This document shows positions 10,669-21,658 of a DNA stretch of 64,000 bases, in pieces (position 1 is the first letter of the stretch; each line of letters opens with the position of its first letter). This stretch comes from Prinsepia uniflora (taxonomy: Eukaryota > Streptophyta > Magnoliopsida > Rosales > Rosaceae): assembly GCA_032719365.1 (NCBI GenBank), contig CM064868.1, positions 10,264,235-10,328,234 of the forward strand, given 5' to 3'. The notes below the pieces were generated by a model that was not told the DNA's origin, did not search any database, and saw only the letters and a list, made by a program, of their open reading frames with translations. The translations under genes and the position numbers were made by a program.

Positions 10669-13382
10669 TGACAGGACCCGTCCCAACTGGACCTCGATAA
10701 CCGTGCCCAGTCCTGCTCCCGTCTGACAAGTCCACTGAAGCCCCGAAACTATCCTTCAGCACCTACCAGACAAGGGATTATCTCCGCGTATGCCTCCGCA
10801 TCTCGGTTAGCCCCGAACGTCGTGTCACCGCCTGGAGGGTCATCAAAAACAGAAAAGGTGTGAGTGGACAAAAATATATTCGTTAAAATACGTTTTAAAA
10901 GACATCATTTACCCTCCAGTTTATCAAACCTGCATGCATAGGGAAAAACATGTGGACAACAATCACTGGCTTTCCAGCCAAACCACATAACAAGGTAAGA
11001 TCCCGACTCTCAGGCCAAACACATGAGAACATAAGCACCTGACCACACAGACCAGAACTCGTACTCAAGACCAGGACGTAATCACAATCAACATCAAGCA
11101 ATATTATGCACAAGTTCACAATCAAGTACTCAAACAATCAATTAATCATTTCGCACTATTTACAAGTGCACAAACCATCACACTGTCACATCTGCACTAC
11201 GCGTAGGCCATAACCCCGAGCGTTAGCCGTCTGGGAACACCCCGAGCTACGGCTATCTAGGAACACATCACCCCAAGTATCAGCCGTCTGGGAACACCCC
11301 TAGCTCGGCTGCCTGGGAACAATCACAATCATATCATATCCCCGAGCTTCGGTCGTCTGGGAACTCCCCTAGCTTCGACCGTCTGGGTATTCACAATCAC
11401 AATGAAAATCATCCCGGGATCATATCCCAAAACATCTCAATTAAATCCTTGACTTTAAACCAAGTCAAAATCATTATCAACCGGGACTCAAGCCCAAACA
11501 TCAGTTGAAATCATCCTTGACTTACCAATTCATCAAAATATTCATTTTGAAACCATTTTGACTCTGGGCGTAGCCCAAAATACCATTTACACATTTCTCG
11601 TAAAACGTGTTCGAACGACCCATTAAAATAATCATCCAAACAAATCATAACATCATTGCAAACCAAATTATGCAATCAATCATGTAAAACATTTAACTAT
11701 GCATGCATATCAATTTATAAAACAAACGTCCACTCACACACCGTCCAAACCGCTCGCTTCCCGAGCTGCACGTGTTTCCGTAATTTTCGACACTTGCCAG
11801 GAATCTCGAAGCCTATCCAAAGTCATTATGTAGGGTTACTAACAAGTCAATTTACATCCTATTAATTTCCCATAATTTTCCGGGAATTTAATATTATTTT
11901 AAAATATAACATAAACCTTCGGACCCTCGAAACATAATCGAGACGGTGTCCGATCGACTCGAAACCAATTTTAAAATGTCCGTTACAAAACATAGAGCAA
12001 AACACCTGTTGAAACCTTCCCCAAACAACCCACCACGCGCCCTCAAGCGCCGCCGCAAGCGGCTGCGCGTGAGTCCACGCGCCGTGAACAGTAACCCTGA
12101 ACAGTCATCCCTTCCACCCGTTTACCTGGTAAACGGAGCCTTCGACCCGCGATCAGACCCGGTCCGTTCTCCACCAATTCGAACTCAATTTCTCCAATTC
12201 TTTCACTAATGTTCAGCTACTCAATCCTAATTAAGGATCTCTAAGGTCAATTTCATGAACATAAGTCTCAAAGTCGTCAACTCAAAGTGCAAACCCGACG
12301 GGTCTGAAATCGGGTTCCACCCCAATTCACACTGTTTCACTCAATTAAGTACACAGGAAGCATCTCACGTCCATTCTAAACACAAATTTGAAATCAATTT
12401 GAGGAATCCTTACCTCCAAGGAGTCGAACTCAACCTCCAACATTCAAAGATGTCGCCGGTTCTGTTCTTAGTCGTATCACCCCCAATTTCTTGCCCAAGC
12501 GATTTGTTTCACTTCGTTGAGCTCCCAGAAGATTAAAAAGCACATAAATTTCAATCAAAAGCGTCTAAACAAGCAAATTCGACATTAATTGATCATAGCT
12601 TGTTCTTCGGGTTTTCCAGTATGGGTTTTCCTTGAGGGCCCTCTGTTTCCTTTCGGTTTTTCTCTCCAAGTTACACTAATTGGTCACTTTAATTACACTG
12701 GTTTTCCTTTAGTTGGCTGCTAATCGATCACAAGGTTTTTGAGGAGGTTTTAGTGTTCTCTGTTTTTTGTTCTTAGTGTCGAATAACCAAGTGTTAATTA
12801 TGCAACAGATTAATTCATTAATTAATTGTACACAAAGGCACCCAAGTGCCACTAATTCTCATCTAATGGTGACATATGTCACCTAAACAAATCCTCAGCC
12901 AATTTAGCTGAATCAGCACTTTAACCCATATCTTGCATCGTTTCATTAAAATTACTATTTTACCCCTACTTGGAAACATTACCAAACTACCCCTCATAGT
13001 TCTAGACCCATAACTTTCTCGTTCAGACTCCGATTGACGCATGCCCCCTGTCTACCGATTTAGCATCCCGAGACCTAACCAACGGTCTTCCTGGAAAGTC
13101 CAAACAAGGTCCCGAACAAAAAGTCAACAAATGGCCCCTTGTTGACCAATTTTCCAATTTACCCTCAAACTTCCGTATGTCATAACTTTTTCCTCGAATG
13201 TCGGAATCGGGCGTGCCACCTGTCTATGAACTCGTGACGTCCTGAACTACGTCACAGTCATCGATCAAAGTTTATTTGACCGCTCGAATAAAAAGCCAAC
13301 TGTTCGCCCAAGTCCAGGGGCAAAATCGTCTTTTTCCTCAAATTTTCCAAATTTTCGTTTTTCGAATTTTCGGGGCGTTACA
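10669..13382 (-). mobile_element. Solo LTR (2714 bp) of the Tekay-like family
   Basis: It runs from TGACAGGACCCGTCCC to GGGGCGTTACA with a perfect 5-bp TSD and no internal region, so it arose by recombination between the two LTRs of an inserted element. The sense strand is minus by alignment to the LTR at 3657-6397. It carries a stem with arms at 10721-10727 and about 10766-10772, its own minisatellite (about 11205-11400), a G+C-rich block with GCGCC motifs near 12030-12090, and the duplicated U3 module at about 13008-13310. It is more distant from the other two left-hand LTRs than they are from each other. Confidence 0.93.
11205..11400. repeat. Minisatellite inside solo LTR (CCCCGAGC...CTGGGAA units)
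   Basis: Five or so degenerate units of about 30-50 bp share CCCCGAGC or CCCCTAGCT, then CGGCCGTCTGGGAA-like text. The position within the LTR corresponds to the unrelated minisatellites of the sister LTRs. Confidence 0.6.
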
Positions 13383-13387
13383 CACCG

Positions 13388-14536
13388 GCGTTCTTGAGTC
13401 TGAAGGGCATAACATTGTAGCAGTAGACCCCCAAATTGGTGCGGAAACTAGTGTGGATTTGGTCGTCGGGGTGCATCCTGATTTGGTGGTTAGCTAGAGT
13501 ACGCATCCATGAAGCTGAGGAGTTCATGGCCAGCCGTGGCGTCGACCAAGAGATCGATCTTTGGAAGGGGGAAGCTATCCTTTGGACAAGCCTTGTTGAG
13601 GTCTGTGAAGTCGATGCACATCCGCCAGGATCAGGAAGGTTTTTTGACGAGTACGACGTTTGCAACCCATGTGGCGTAGATGGCCTTGCGTACAAAGTGG
13701 ATGGTGCTGAGCCGGATGATCTCTTCCTGCATGGCTAGCTGTCGCTCGGCATCGTAAGTTCGCTGCTTCTGGGTGACTGGTTTGAAGGAGGGGTTGATGT
13801 TAAGCCTGTGGCAGATGACATCTGTGGATATACCGGGCATGTCGGCGTAGGACCAAGCAAAGACCTCGCTGTTGTCCCGGAGAAACTGGATGAGTTGTGC
13901 CCTGATTTCTGGGGTGAATGTGCGCCCAATTTCCACTTGCCGCTCGGGGTGACGCTGGCAAAGGGTGATCAGCTCTGTATCCTCCACGGGTTGCTGTTGT
14001 GAGACGGTGGAAAGGTCGCGCGAGTCCTCGGGGGGACCCGCCCGTATTTGTTCAAGGAGCTCGGAGTCGATGGGGTCAGCCTCGTAAGTAGCCTCGGTGA
14101 CGGCCATGGTTTCCCGTTTGTCGCATGGGTTGAGCTTTGTCAAGGCGGTCTGATAGCAGGAGCGGGCGGATTGTTGATTACCGCGGACCTGACTAGTGCC
14201 CATGATGGTCGGAAACTTCATGAGAAGGGACCGAGTGGAGATAACGGAGCTGAGCTGGTTGAGAAGTCATCTACCCAAAATGATGTTATAGGCGGTGGGG
14301 CAATCGACCACAAGGAAAGTGGTGATGGCTGTTACGATCTTGGGCGCGCTTCCCAGGGAGATAGGCAGGGAGATGGTGCAGAGGGGCATAACAGAATCAC
14401 CTGAGAAGCTGAGTAGCGGAGAACCAGCGTGGGTGAGGCTTGTGGAGTTGATGCCCAACTGGTTGAAAGTGTCCATGAAGAGGACGTTCATAGAGCTGCC
14501 AGTATCCACCAAGATCCGCCCAACATTGAAATTGGC
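13388..14536 (-). pseudogene. Tat protease and RT N-terminal half, broken
   Basis: Protease is recognised by ILVDTGSSMNVLF (near 14500) and CPTAYNIILGR at its end. A linker with EVFAWSYADMPGI follows, the usual stretch just before Tat RT. RT then reads VANVVLVKK, a TGA stop, CIDFTDLNKACPKDSFPLP and FMDAYS. A frameshift near 13497 is followed by IRMHPDDQIHTSF and CYNVMPFRLKNAG, where the solo LTR interrupts. The canonical MPFGLKNAG has Gly changed to Arg here. The RT catalytic half lies on the other side of the insertion. Confidence 0.87.
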
Positions 14537-14539
14537 TAT

Positions 14540-16097
14540 CTAAGCGTGAATGATCAATGGGTCATCGTGGGGAAAAATGACCCCCCGTTCTTCTTCCTCG
14601 GAGAAGGTGATGGGCGTCCATCCCGCCCGTGCGACCTTGGCAGCGCGTTCATCCTCGATGTTGAAGATTTGGTGGTTGGATGTCGTGGCTCGCAGGAAGT
14701 TTTTCTTGGCCCGGTTGGAGGTGTAAGAGGAAGAGATGGTAGGGCCCCCACTGATCGTGCTGATTTGTGGCAGACCCTGCGCGGGGCGCGCGTGCTGGAG
14801 GAACTGGTTGATCTTCCCTTCTCTTACGAGTGCTTCCACGATGTCGTGGAAGGCCACGCACTCGTCGATGGTATGGTCGTTGAACTTGTGGTACTAGCAA
14901 TACAGGTTGGTTTGTGCACCCGGGCAGGGGCCAGGCGGTCGTGCCCGTGGCTTCTGGATTGTGCCTTAGATGCTCATCAAGACATTCTCGAGGGAGGTAT
15001 TCAGGATGGAATAAGTTTCGTACTTTGAGGTGGGTCCCGTGTGGGGTTTGCCTGACTGGTAGTGGCCTGATCCCTGCCCCTTGTTGTGGTACTTGTCCCT
15101 CCCGCGATGATCATTGTTGTACGTCCCCTTCTGCTTACCGGAGTGTGAGTCAGATCGGTGATCCTTTTGCGCGTTATTGATTGGTGGAGGTGACTGTGCC
15201 TGCCGGTTGCTGGGAGGTGGAGGGTGCGCGTTATTCACGTTAGGTCGGGGCGCCACCTGGGGAGAGTTGAAGTGCTCCGCCTTGGCGTGTATTGCCGCTT
15301 GTCGCATGAGATCATTGTAATCGTCCCAACCCTGGGTGAAGGCATGGTATTTGAAGGTGGACTCCCGCAGCCCATTGCGAAAAGCCCGGTAGGCGGCCTT
15401 GCTATCCTTCTCATGGCATTTTGAGTATTCCAAGCTGAATCGAGCGGCGTCTTGGCGTAGGGGCTCTCTATCTCCCTGTCGGAGGGTTCCCAAGTCCTCG
15501 GTTGTGAGCAATCGATCCGTCTGGATCATGAACTGGTTCAGGAAGACCATATGTAGGCGGTCGAACGAGTCGATAGACTGCGGTTCCAGACGATAGAACC
15601 AGTTGAGCGCGGCCCCAGTGAGGGTGGAGCTGAAAATCAGGCACTGCGCTTCGTCGGAGAGATTTCTGAAGGCGAGCGTGGAGTTGTAATTGTTGATATG
15701 GGTGTCTGGGTTGCCCTATCCATCATATAGGGCAATCTTCAGGGGTTTGACCTCCGTTTCATGGCGGTACCGCATGATGCGGTCCGTGAAGGGACCGATG
15801 TTGGTCCGAGGTCTGGGCAGTGTCCCAGCCTTGGGTCTGGCGGCCTCCAACTCCCGCACGCGCTGGAGGAGTTCCAGGACCACCTTGTCCGATCGGTCGG
15901 GCTGATCTGTCCCGGTCGGCCGGCCATCGGTTGGCCGATCCCTGGCTGGTGGGTGATCTGCACTGCCGCCCCTGGGCTTCCCAGGTTGTGTTGGTCGTCG
16001 CCCAGACGAGGCCGTGGTCGAACTGCATTGTCCTCCGGCTGGTGCCTGCCGACCGGCTAGGAGGGACTGCCTGGGGGCAGGGTGGAGGGTCGCGTTT
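14540..16097 (-). pseudogene. Tat gag, middle and C-terminal part, broken
   Basis: From the solo-LTR junction at 16097 the frame runs through a Pro/Arg-rich stretch. The Retrotrans_gag domain (WFYRLEPQSIDSFDRLHMVF, then RDAARFSLEYSKC-like text) and a long His/Asn/Gly-rich linker follow. The zinc-knuckle-like Y-C-x-YHKFNDHTIDEC motif is near 14890, and the C-terminal region precedes protease. Stops occur near 15717, 14963, 14894 and 14537. Gag would form the particle and bind RNA. The same frame continues into protease, as in a single gag-pol polyprotein. Confidence 0.85.
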
Positions 16098-18838
16098 GCT
16101 ACTGTCAGGACCCGTCCCAAATATCACCTCGATACCCGGGACGAACCCTGCTCCCGTCTGATAATCACACCTAAAGTACCAAAATAACCTCAATACCACA
16201 CTAAGCATAACTATCAGACGAATGAGTAAATATATACAACTGTAAGTCAGAGCATAGTTCTACAAAATGGGCACAAAATCCTACAATGCTAGTCTCGCAA
16301 CGGAAGAACGTCGTAAGCTCTATGCCTCGATGTCTGCCTCAACGTTCACCCCAACGCTATTACCACGACCTGGAGGGAAAAGTTAAAACCAAAAGTGTGA
16401 GTGAACTAGAATCAGTAAAAGTTTTAAAATCAGTTTATCACCAAATCAAAGTTAAGGAAAACAATAAGAACATTTGTTCCCTCCGTTTTAAAAACAGGCA
16501 TGCCCAACTAAGTATTAGAAAATCATAACATGAAACATCATAAGAAACAGAAACACTATAAAACGGATATAGAAATCATAGTATGTATATCAGAAAACCA
16601 TAGCATAAACCATGAACAGCAAATCATCATTTCCGATCAAATCTGCTGGATCTATCTGAGTCTTTAAACTCAACCAGGCCTCAAATCTAATTCCGAGTCT
16701 TTAAACTCCCGAGTCTTTAAACTCAATAGGCCTACGGGGGTAATATCATAAATGTCTGAGTCTTTAAACTCCCGAGTCTTTAAACTCAATCCGGGCCCGT
16801 CCCGCGATAATCAGAATCCGGGTCTTTAAACCCATATCCAGATCCAGAAAATCCAATCCAAATTCAAAGTAAAACCCAATTCGAAATCCATCGCCAACTC
16901 GAATTCGAAATCCCCGGTCTGAAGCCCTTCCGGCGTTCAGAACCGACATTCCGAACCCAAATCCGGAAATCCAGTATTATACCAAAAACCACATGTAATC
17001 ACAAAGCATATTTCATAACCCATTTATCATCATCAGAAAACATTTATAGATTGAAATCCACAAATATGGCATCAAAGTCCGAAAACCAGCTTTTCTCGAA
17101 AAACGTGCAAATCCCGAAAATATCTCGTAAAACGTGCAAACATATCAACCATATAGAAGCATCATTAAGAAGTATAAAAACACATTTAATAACATACAAC
17201 ATCAATAAAAACAGTTAGGCATGCTCGAAAGAAAAGAAGGAGTCCACTCACAAATCAGAGCGAGTCAATCGCGCTCCGTGCGCTCCTCGACCGTCTCGGG
17301 TACCTCCCGTCCTGTCAATATGCACCAAATAGGGTCACAAATACATCAAGGATACCAACACTAATTTTCCCAATTTTTCGGGAATTTATTAATATTTTAA
17401 TCCTAGACCCTAAACCGTCTGGATTCCCGAACAACCTCCTAACATCGTCCGATTCACCCGAAAACCATACCAATGAACTCCTTAGGACGTTTAGAACCAA
17501 AAACCATGTTGGAAGTTTGGCCGGAATCCTCCCCACGCGCCCCCACGCGCTGCCCAAAGTGTTTCTCCTACCTCGAGCCACCCGGTTCAACACAGTTGAA
17601 CCGGCGTGACCGGTTCTCCGCCGTTCATCCATCAATTCCGTCCAAACCAATCCCAGGAGTTTCGTCCCATCCTAATCAATCTAACTCCGTCCTAACATCG
17701 AAGAACCACGGCCTAAAACCCACCGTTCACGGCCTCGAAACAGAAGGCCCGTGGCCCCTGTTTTGGCCGCCAGCCGCCCACGTCCTCCCCCGGCACGGCA
17801 CCACCACCGAACAGCTCCTGGGACCTCCAGGAGTCTCACCCTGGCCTCCAAATCCCTCGAATCTAAGCCCAACTCCACGACTTTCGAATTGAAATTCACG
17901 GGAAAACAGAGGATTGAAGTTTACCTTTCGATTCCGTCTCCGCCGTGTGCACCGCCGTGTACCACGGTGTTCGTTGGACTCCCTGCAGCCTCCTGAACCT
18001 CCCACGGTCTTGGTTTGAACCACCACACGGCACAACTACCGCCCCTGTCTCACAGCCTCCCTGTTTTCCTCAGAACTCCGCCGCACCACCACCGTGTCTC
18101 CGGGCACGATTCCTCCACCAAAACACGATCACCAGCTCCGCCTCACTTCTCTGTCACTCTCTCAGTGCACTCTTCACTCACTCACCCCCTGAATCGATCA
18201 CTGTCTCTCCAATCTCTTCCCTCTATTTTCTGTGTGTTCAAGCACGATGCACGGTTTGAAATCGTGCAAAGTGTGGCCGTGCACACTTTAGTAATTCCTG
18301 GAACCATCTAGTGTCCCCCATGTGTCCATCACCTATGGTTCAGCCCAAAATATCCCTGCCACTTGCCCTTATCTGATTGGGCTGAGGGAAAAGACTAAAA
18401 TACCCTTCATGCACAAATTACCATTTTACCCTCACACTTTCCAGACCCATAAATATTCCGTCCGACGTCCGATGACAGCGTGCCGCCTGTCGTTGTACTC
18501 AGGACGTCGAGACCTATCTAACGGTCCTCGGTCTACGTGAAAATCACAAGTCCTCCAAAAAGTCAACATTTTCCTCACTTAATCAAATTTACGGTAACGC
18601 CCTCAATCTTCCGAACGTCATAACTTTTTCTCCGCTTGTCCGAATCGAACCTGCCACGTGTCTACGGACTCGTGACGTCCTAAACTACGTCACAGTCAAG
18701 GGTCAACACTCATCCAAACTGTAATTCAAAAAGTCAACTTTTGGCCTACTATTCATAAGGGCAAAATCGTCCTTTATATACAAATATTTACAAAATTACA
18801 TTTATACCCTTCCCGAAGGTACGGGTTGTTACAGCTAC
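16098..18838. repeat. Target-site duplication GCTAC around a solo LTR
   Basis: GCTAC at 16098-16102 and again at 18834-18838 flanks the LTR exactly. The gag ORF continues on both sides. Confidence 0.95.
16103..18833 (-). mobile_element. Solo LTR (2731 bp) of the Tekay-like family
   Basis: It starts TGTCAGGACCCGTCCC and ends GGGTTGTTACA, with a perfect TSD and no internal region. It is the closest relative of the LTR at 3657-6397 and shares the same minisatellite (about 16655-16835), the same ACGCGCC-rich block and the same U3 module (about 18450-18730). The stem arms are GTCTGATA (16156-16163) and TATCAGAC (16212-16219), where both arms differ from the other copies yet still pair. Its proline-rich ORFs near 17473-18259 are LTR sequence, not genes. 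Confidence 0.94.
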
Positions 18839-19386
18839 GCTGGTCGCCGTGCCGATACGGACCGTGACCGGGCGCCCTGGGATAACACTGACAGGGGCGG
18901 TTGTGCCTGGATGCGGGGGTCGTGAGTGGGGTAAGTCAGACGGTTGGTCAGGGCCTGCGTCTGTCTCTTGTCGAGTAGTTCGCGGGCGTCACGGTAGATC
19001 TGCGTGCTCGAGGGGCCAGGTAGGTCGGTATGGTGGAAGAGCAGGCGACCAGATGCTTCCGGTCGGCAGGTGTAACCAATCTCGACTCGGCAGGCGTCGA
19101 ACTCCTGCCGACGAGATGCCGCGGCCAAGGCCTGTTTGGTTGCCTCCCGCTGCTCCTCCAGTTCCTCGCGTGTGGATTGCAAGATGGCCAGGGTGCTTCC
19201 ATGTTGCTCCCCCCACACATGGTTCCTGCTCTCGATGGCAGCGTTGCTTTTCCGGAGTTCGACAACCTCCGATCGGAGAGTTCTCAGCATCTCGAGCATG
19301 TCCTCGGAAGGTAGGCTGGTTCGGGTTGGGTTGCGATCTCCCTGAGGGGTGTTATTGAGCTCACCGTCATCTCGTTAGGCAGACAT
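18839..19386 (-). pseudogene. Tat gag, N-terminal part
   Basis: The likely start is the ATG at 19384-19386, 52 nt inside the primer-binding site. The fourth codon is TAA (19375-19377), so the protein cannot start normally. The frame then stays open with EDMLEMLRTLRSEVVELRKS, a short coiled-coil-like stretch of about 60 residues, and an Arg/Pro-rich tail, until the solo LTR interrupts it at 18838. It continues at 16097. Confidence 0.8.
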
Positions 19387-19437
19387 GGTGCATCGGCAGG
19401 AGGTTGAGCGAAGGTATGTGAGTTAGTGGGATGTATA

Positions 19438-19459
19438 CTGATTCCCACAGACGGCGCCA
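19438..19459 (-). promoter_or_regulatory. Primer-binding site of the Tat element
   Basis: On the minus strand it begins TGGCGCCGTCTGTGGGAA, 2 nt from the LTR end. The TGGCGCC start is typical of Tat/Athila elements. Which tRNA is used was not determined. Confidence 0.88.
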
Positions 19460-19461
19460 AT

Positions 19462-20008
19462 TGTTTGATCCGGAAATGACTAATTCGATGAGACCCGCTG
19501 GGGGATCTAGGACCAGCCGTGTGGTGTTGGGCCCTCTGGTGGCGTTGCGGCTCGACAGGGATCCTACAAAGTCTTGACACCGGTGTGGTGCCGGCCGAAG
19601 AGGCTCTGATGCCTAAGTTAGTATCCGAGTGCCGAGAGGCAAGTAAATACAGTGCTCTGGATCGGGTCTGAGAGTCTTACCTTTGTGAAGGATTTCGAGG
19701 TATTTATAGTAGCCATAATTGTGGTAGGTGAGCTACTGTTGCGGGAGCAGGTTGTGCTTTGTGGCTGAGAGTTGCCTGACAAGCCCTGGACATCCGGAGG
19801 AGGCGCCAGCTGGAGTCCCAACCTGCCTCCGTTAGGGAGTTGGTATGGTAGAGTTGGTTAGGTGACTGTCGCAGCCAGCTGGCGTCTGTACCATGTCAGG
19901 TGCCGATCGGCGGGCCATAGTGTGGGGGTGCCGATCGGAGAATCGGTGAGTGTCCTTCCTGTCCTGGCGGGCCCTGTGCTTAGGTGGTCGGTCGATATAG
20001 TATCAACA
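19462..20008 (-). repeat. 5' LTR of the Tat element (547 bp)
   Basis: It starts TGTTTGATCCGG and ends GTATCAACA on the plus strand, giving TGTTGATAC...GGATCAAACA on its own strand. A TATAAATA box lies at about 19701-19709 on the minus strand, upstream of the transcribed part. It abuts AT-rich flanking DNA at 20009. The matching 3' LTR is not in the window, so a TSD cannot be checked. Confidence 0.9.
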
Positions 20009-21650
20009 AAAGTGATCAGATTTAATCAAGGAAATTCATTCATTTGAAAGTCACGTTTGGAAATGGTTTATACCAGAATACCCTTGGTTTGTTGCTAATA
20101 AACACTTTTGATAACAAAGCATGAAATAATTATTACACTATTGAATTGACAGCTTTTTCCTCACTTGCTACTACATGTCTTGTTTGACATCAAATATTTC
20201 CGATAATTCCTTATGTAAATAACTCCCAAACAAGGCATGCTTGGCGTATTCATTCATGCTCGGCTCTTATGTCTCTCTTGATGACAAATAAGAACTCGAG
20301 TTTGAGACAATACTTTGAAAATCACTGCGATGTTATTAATCGATAATGGACTTCTCATACTTGAGTTATGTGGCAATACGTACCCCTATATCTCGCAATT
20401 AAAAAAAAAAATTCCTTGTGGTAATGGGCTCTACCTAACTAAGCCCTACATTAGTCCTACTTAATTTTAATCTCTAAATATCTCCGAAAAATAATTGTTA
20501 CCGTCCCTAAAATGTACAAATCAAGATTCAACCAACACATGCTTGGCGTTTTTCTACTCGGCTCTTGTGTCTCTCTCGATGACAAAGAAGAAGTTGACTT
20601 AGAGACAATACTTTGAAAATCACAACAATGTTATTAATTGAACATGGACTTCTCAAACTCAAGTCGTGAGGCAATATCCCCTCATATCTCACAATAAGAA
20701 ATATAAAAATTCATGTGGTAACGGGCTCTACCTAACCGCTACCGCTCTACAAACCTGATGTATATAAACATTGCTAGAACACTAAAAATTTCTCCGTACA
20801 AACAACTAACCAGCTATGCCTGTTTTTAATTATCAACTTAAAAGAAGATTCTAAACCAATCTAATTTTACCTGATTTCGTTTTATCCCCGGAAAATGATT
20901 GTTAGCGTTCTTAAAATTTAAAATATCGTTCTTAAGGTTTATTTTTAATGATAAATGTTCATAAATTATGTCAGTCAATTATTTAAATTTATGAATAAAT
21001 TTAAAAAACTGAATAATATTACTTCTATTCTTAACACTGAAAGCTGAAATAAATGTTTATGTTGTCATTCTCTACTGAGAACGGTCGGTGGTTCGCCGCT
21101 GGGAGTTAATTAGCTTGAGACAAGACAAAACCATGGGCGTCTCCGCTGTTGATTGTCGTACAATTACTTAGTTCAGAGACTCTCGAGGACAAAATAGTCA
21201 AATGGTATTCCCGTAATATAATGGGAACAACAGGGGCTTCCCTTTACTAGCCTTTTGCCTGGAAGGTTGCCACGACTCACATTCTCCGAACTTCCCAAAT
21301 GTACCTTTACTCGTATTTTATTTAGCAACCAACAACGTTTTGTTAACTCCAAATTGAAAAAAAAATGATTAAATTATATATAATATCGTGGAAACTAGCG
21401 CCTTTCAACTCCACTCCCAAGGAGCACAGGATCTGCTGGTCTACGGTACATTGGAGCCAACATGAAGCCTCCGAGTCACAATTTGATTTATTATCAACAA
21501 CAATGCAAACAATATTTATTGTTTCTTATTAGGTATGAATTTTGATTCATGCCACTAGTCTTTGACTCTTGTGTGTATTTAAGACTATATACGTACTGTA
21601 TTTATATGGACTTTGCATCCTAAAATATTCAAAATCTTCATTTTCGGTAA
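20009..21650. other. Non-coding AT-rich stretch with a 200-bp direct duplication
   Basis: No credible ORF was found. Two copies of a segment of about 200 bp lie at 20235-20440 and 20537-20737. They share GCATGCTTGGCG-like text, GGCTCTTRTGTCTCTCT, GAGACAATACTTTGAAAATC and GGGCTCTACCTAAC. By eye they are roughly three-quarters identical, so the duplication is old. Confidence 0.65.
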
Positions 21651-21658
21651 AGCAGGAC

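Larger units (their letters stand above)
10664..13387. repeat. Target-site duplication CACCG around a solo LTR
   Basis: CACCG at 10664-10668 is repeated at 13383-13387, directly flanking the LTR ends. Both copies fall in the Tat RT codons for Ala-Gly-Ala, so removing the LTR and one copy restores the RT reading frame. This proves insertion into a pre-existing element. Confidence 0.95.
6398..20008 (-). mobile_element. Decayed Tat-lineage Ty3 retrotransposon, host of nested insertions
   Basis: Transcript order on the minus strand is 5' LTR (20008-19462), primer-binding site, gag, protease, RT, RNase H, a second RNase H, integrase, then an ORF on the opposite strand (6398-7416). A second RNase H plus an antisense extra ORF downstream of pol are known marks of Tat-lineage elements. 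The body is interrupted by solo LTRs at 16103-18833 (in gag) and 10669-13382 (in RT) and by the Tekay-like element ending at 6397. The 3' end and 3' LTR lie before the window. Stops and frameshifts occur throughout. Confidence 0.88.

Noticed and set aside
13436..15180. Plus-strand ORFs opposite Tat gag and protease
   Set aside because: Shadow frames of gag-pol. The only plus-strand ORF kept in this element is the one at 6398-7416, because nothing is encoded opposite it and it splices cleanly.
17473..18311. Proline/serine-rich ORFs inside the solo LTR
   Set aside because: They lie wholly in LTR sequence, overlap each other in several frames and have no domain. The same applies to 5159-5824 and 58250-58762.
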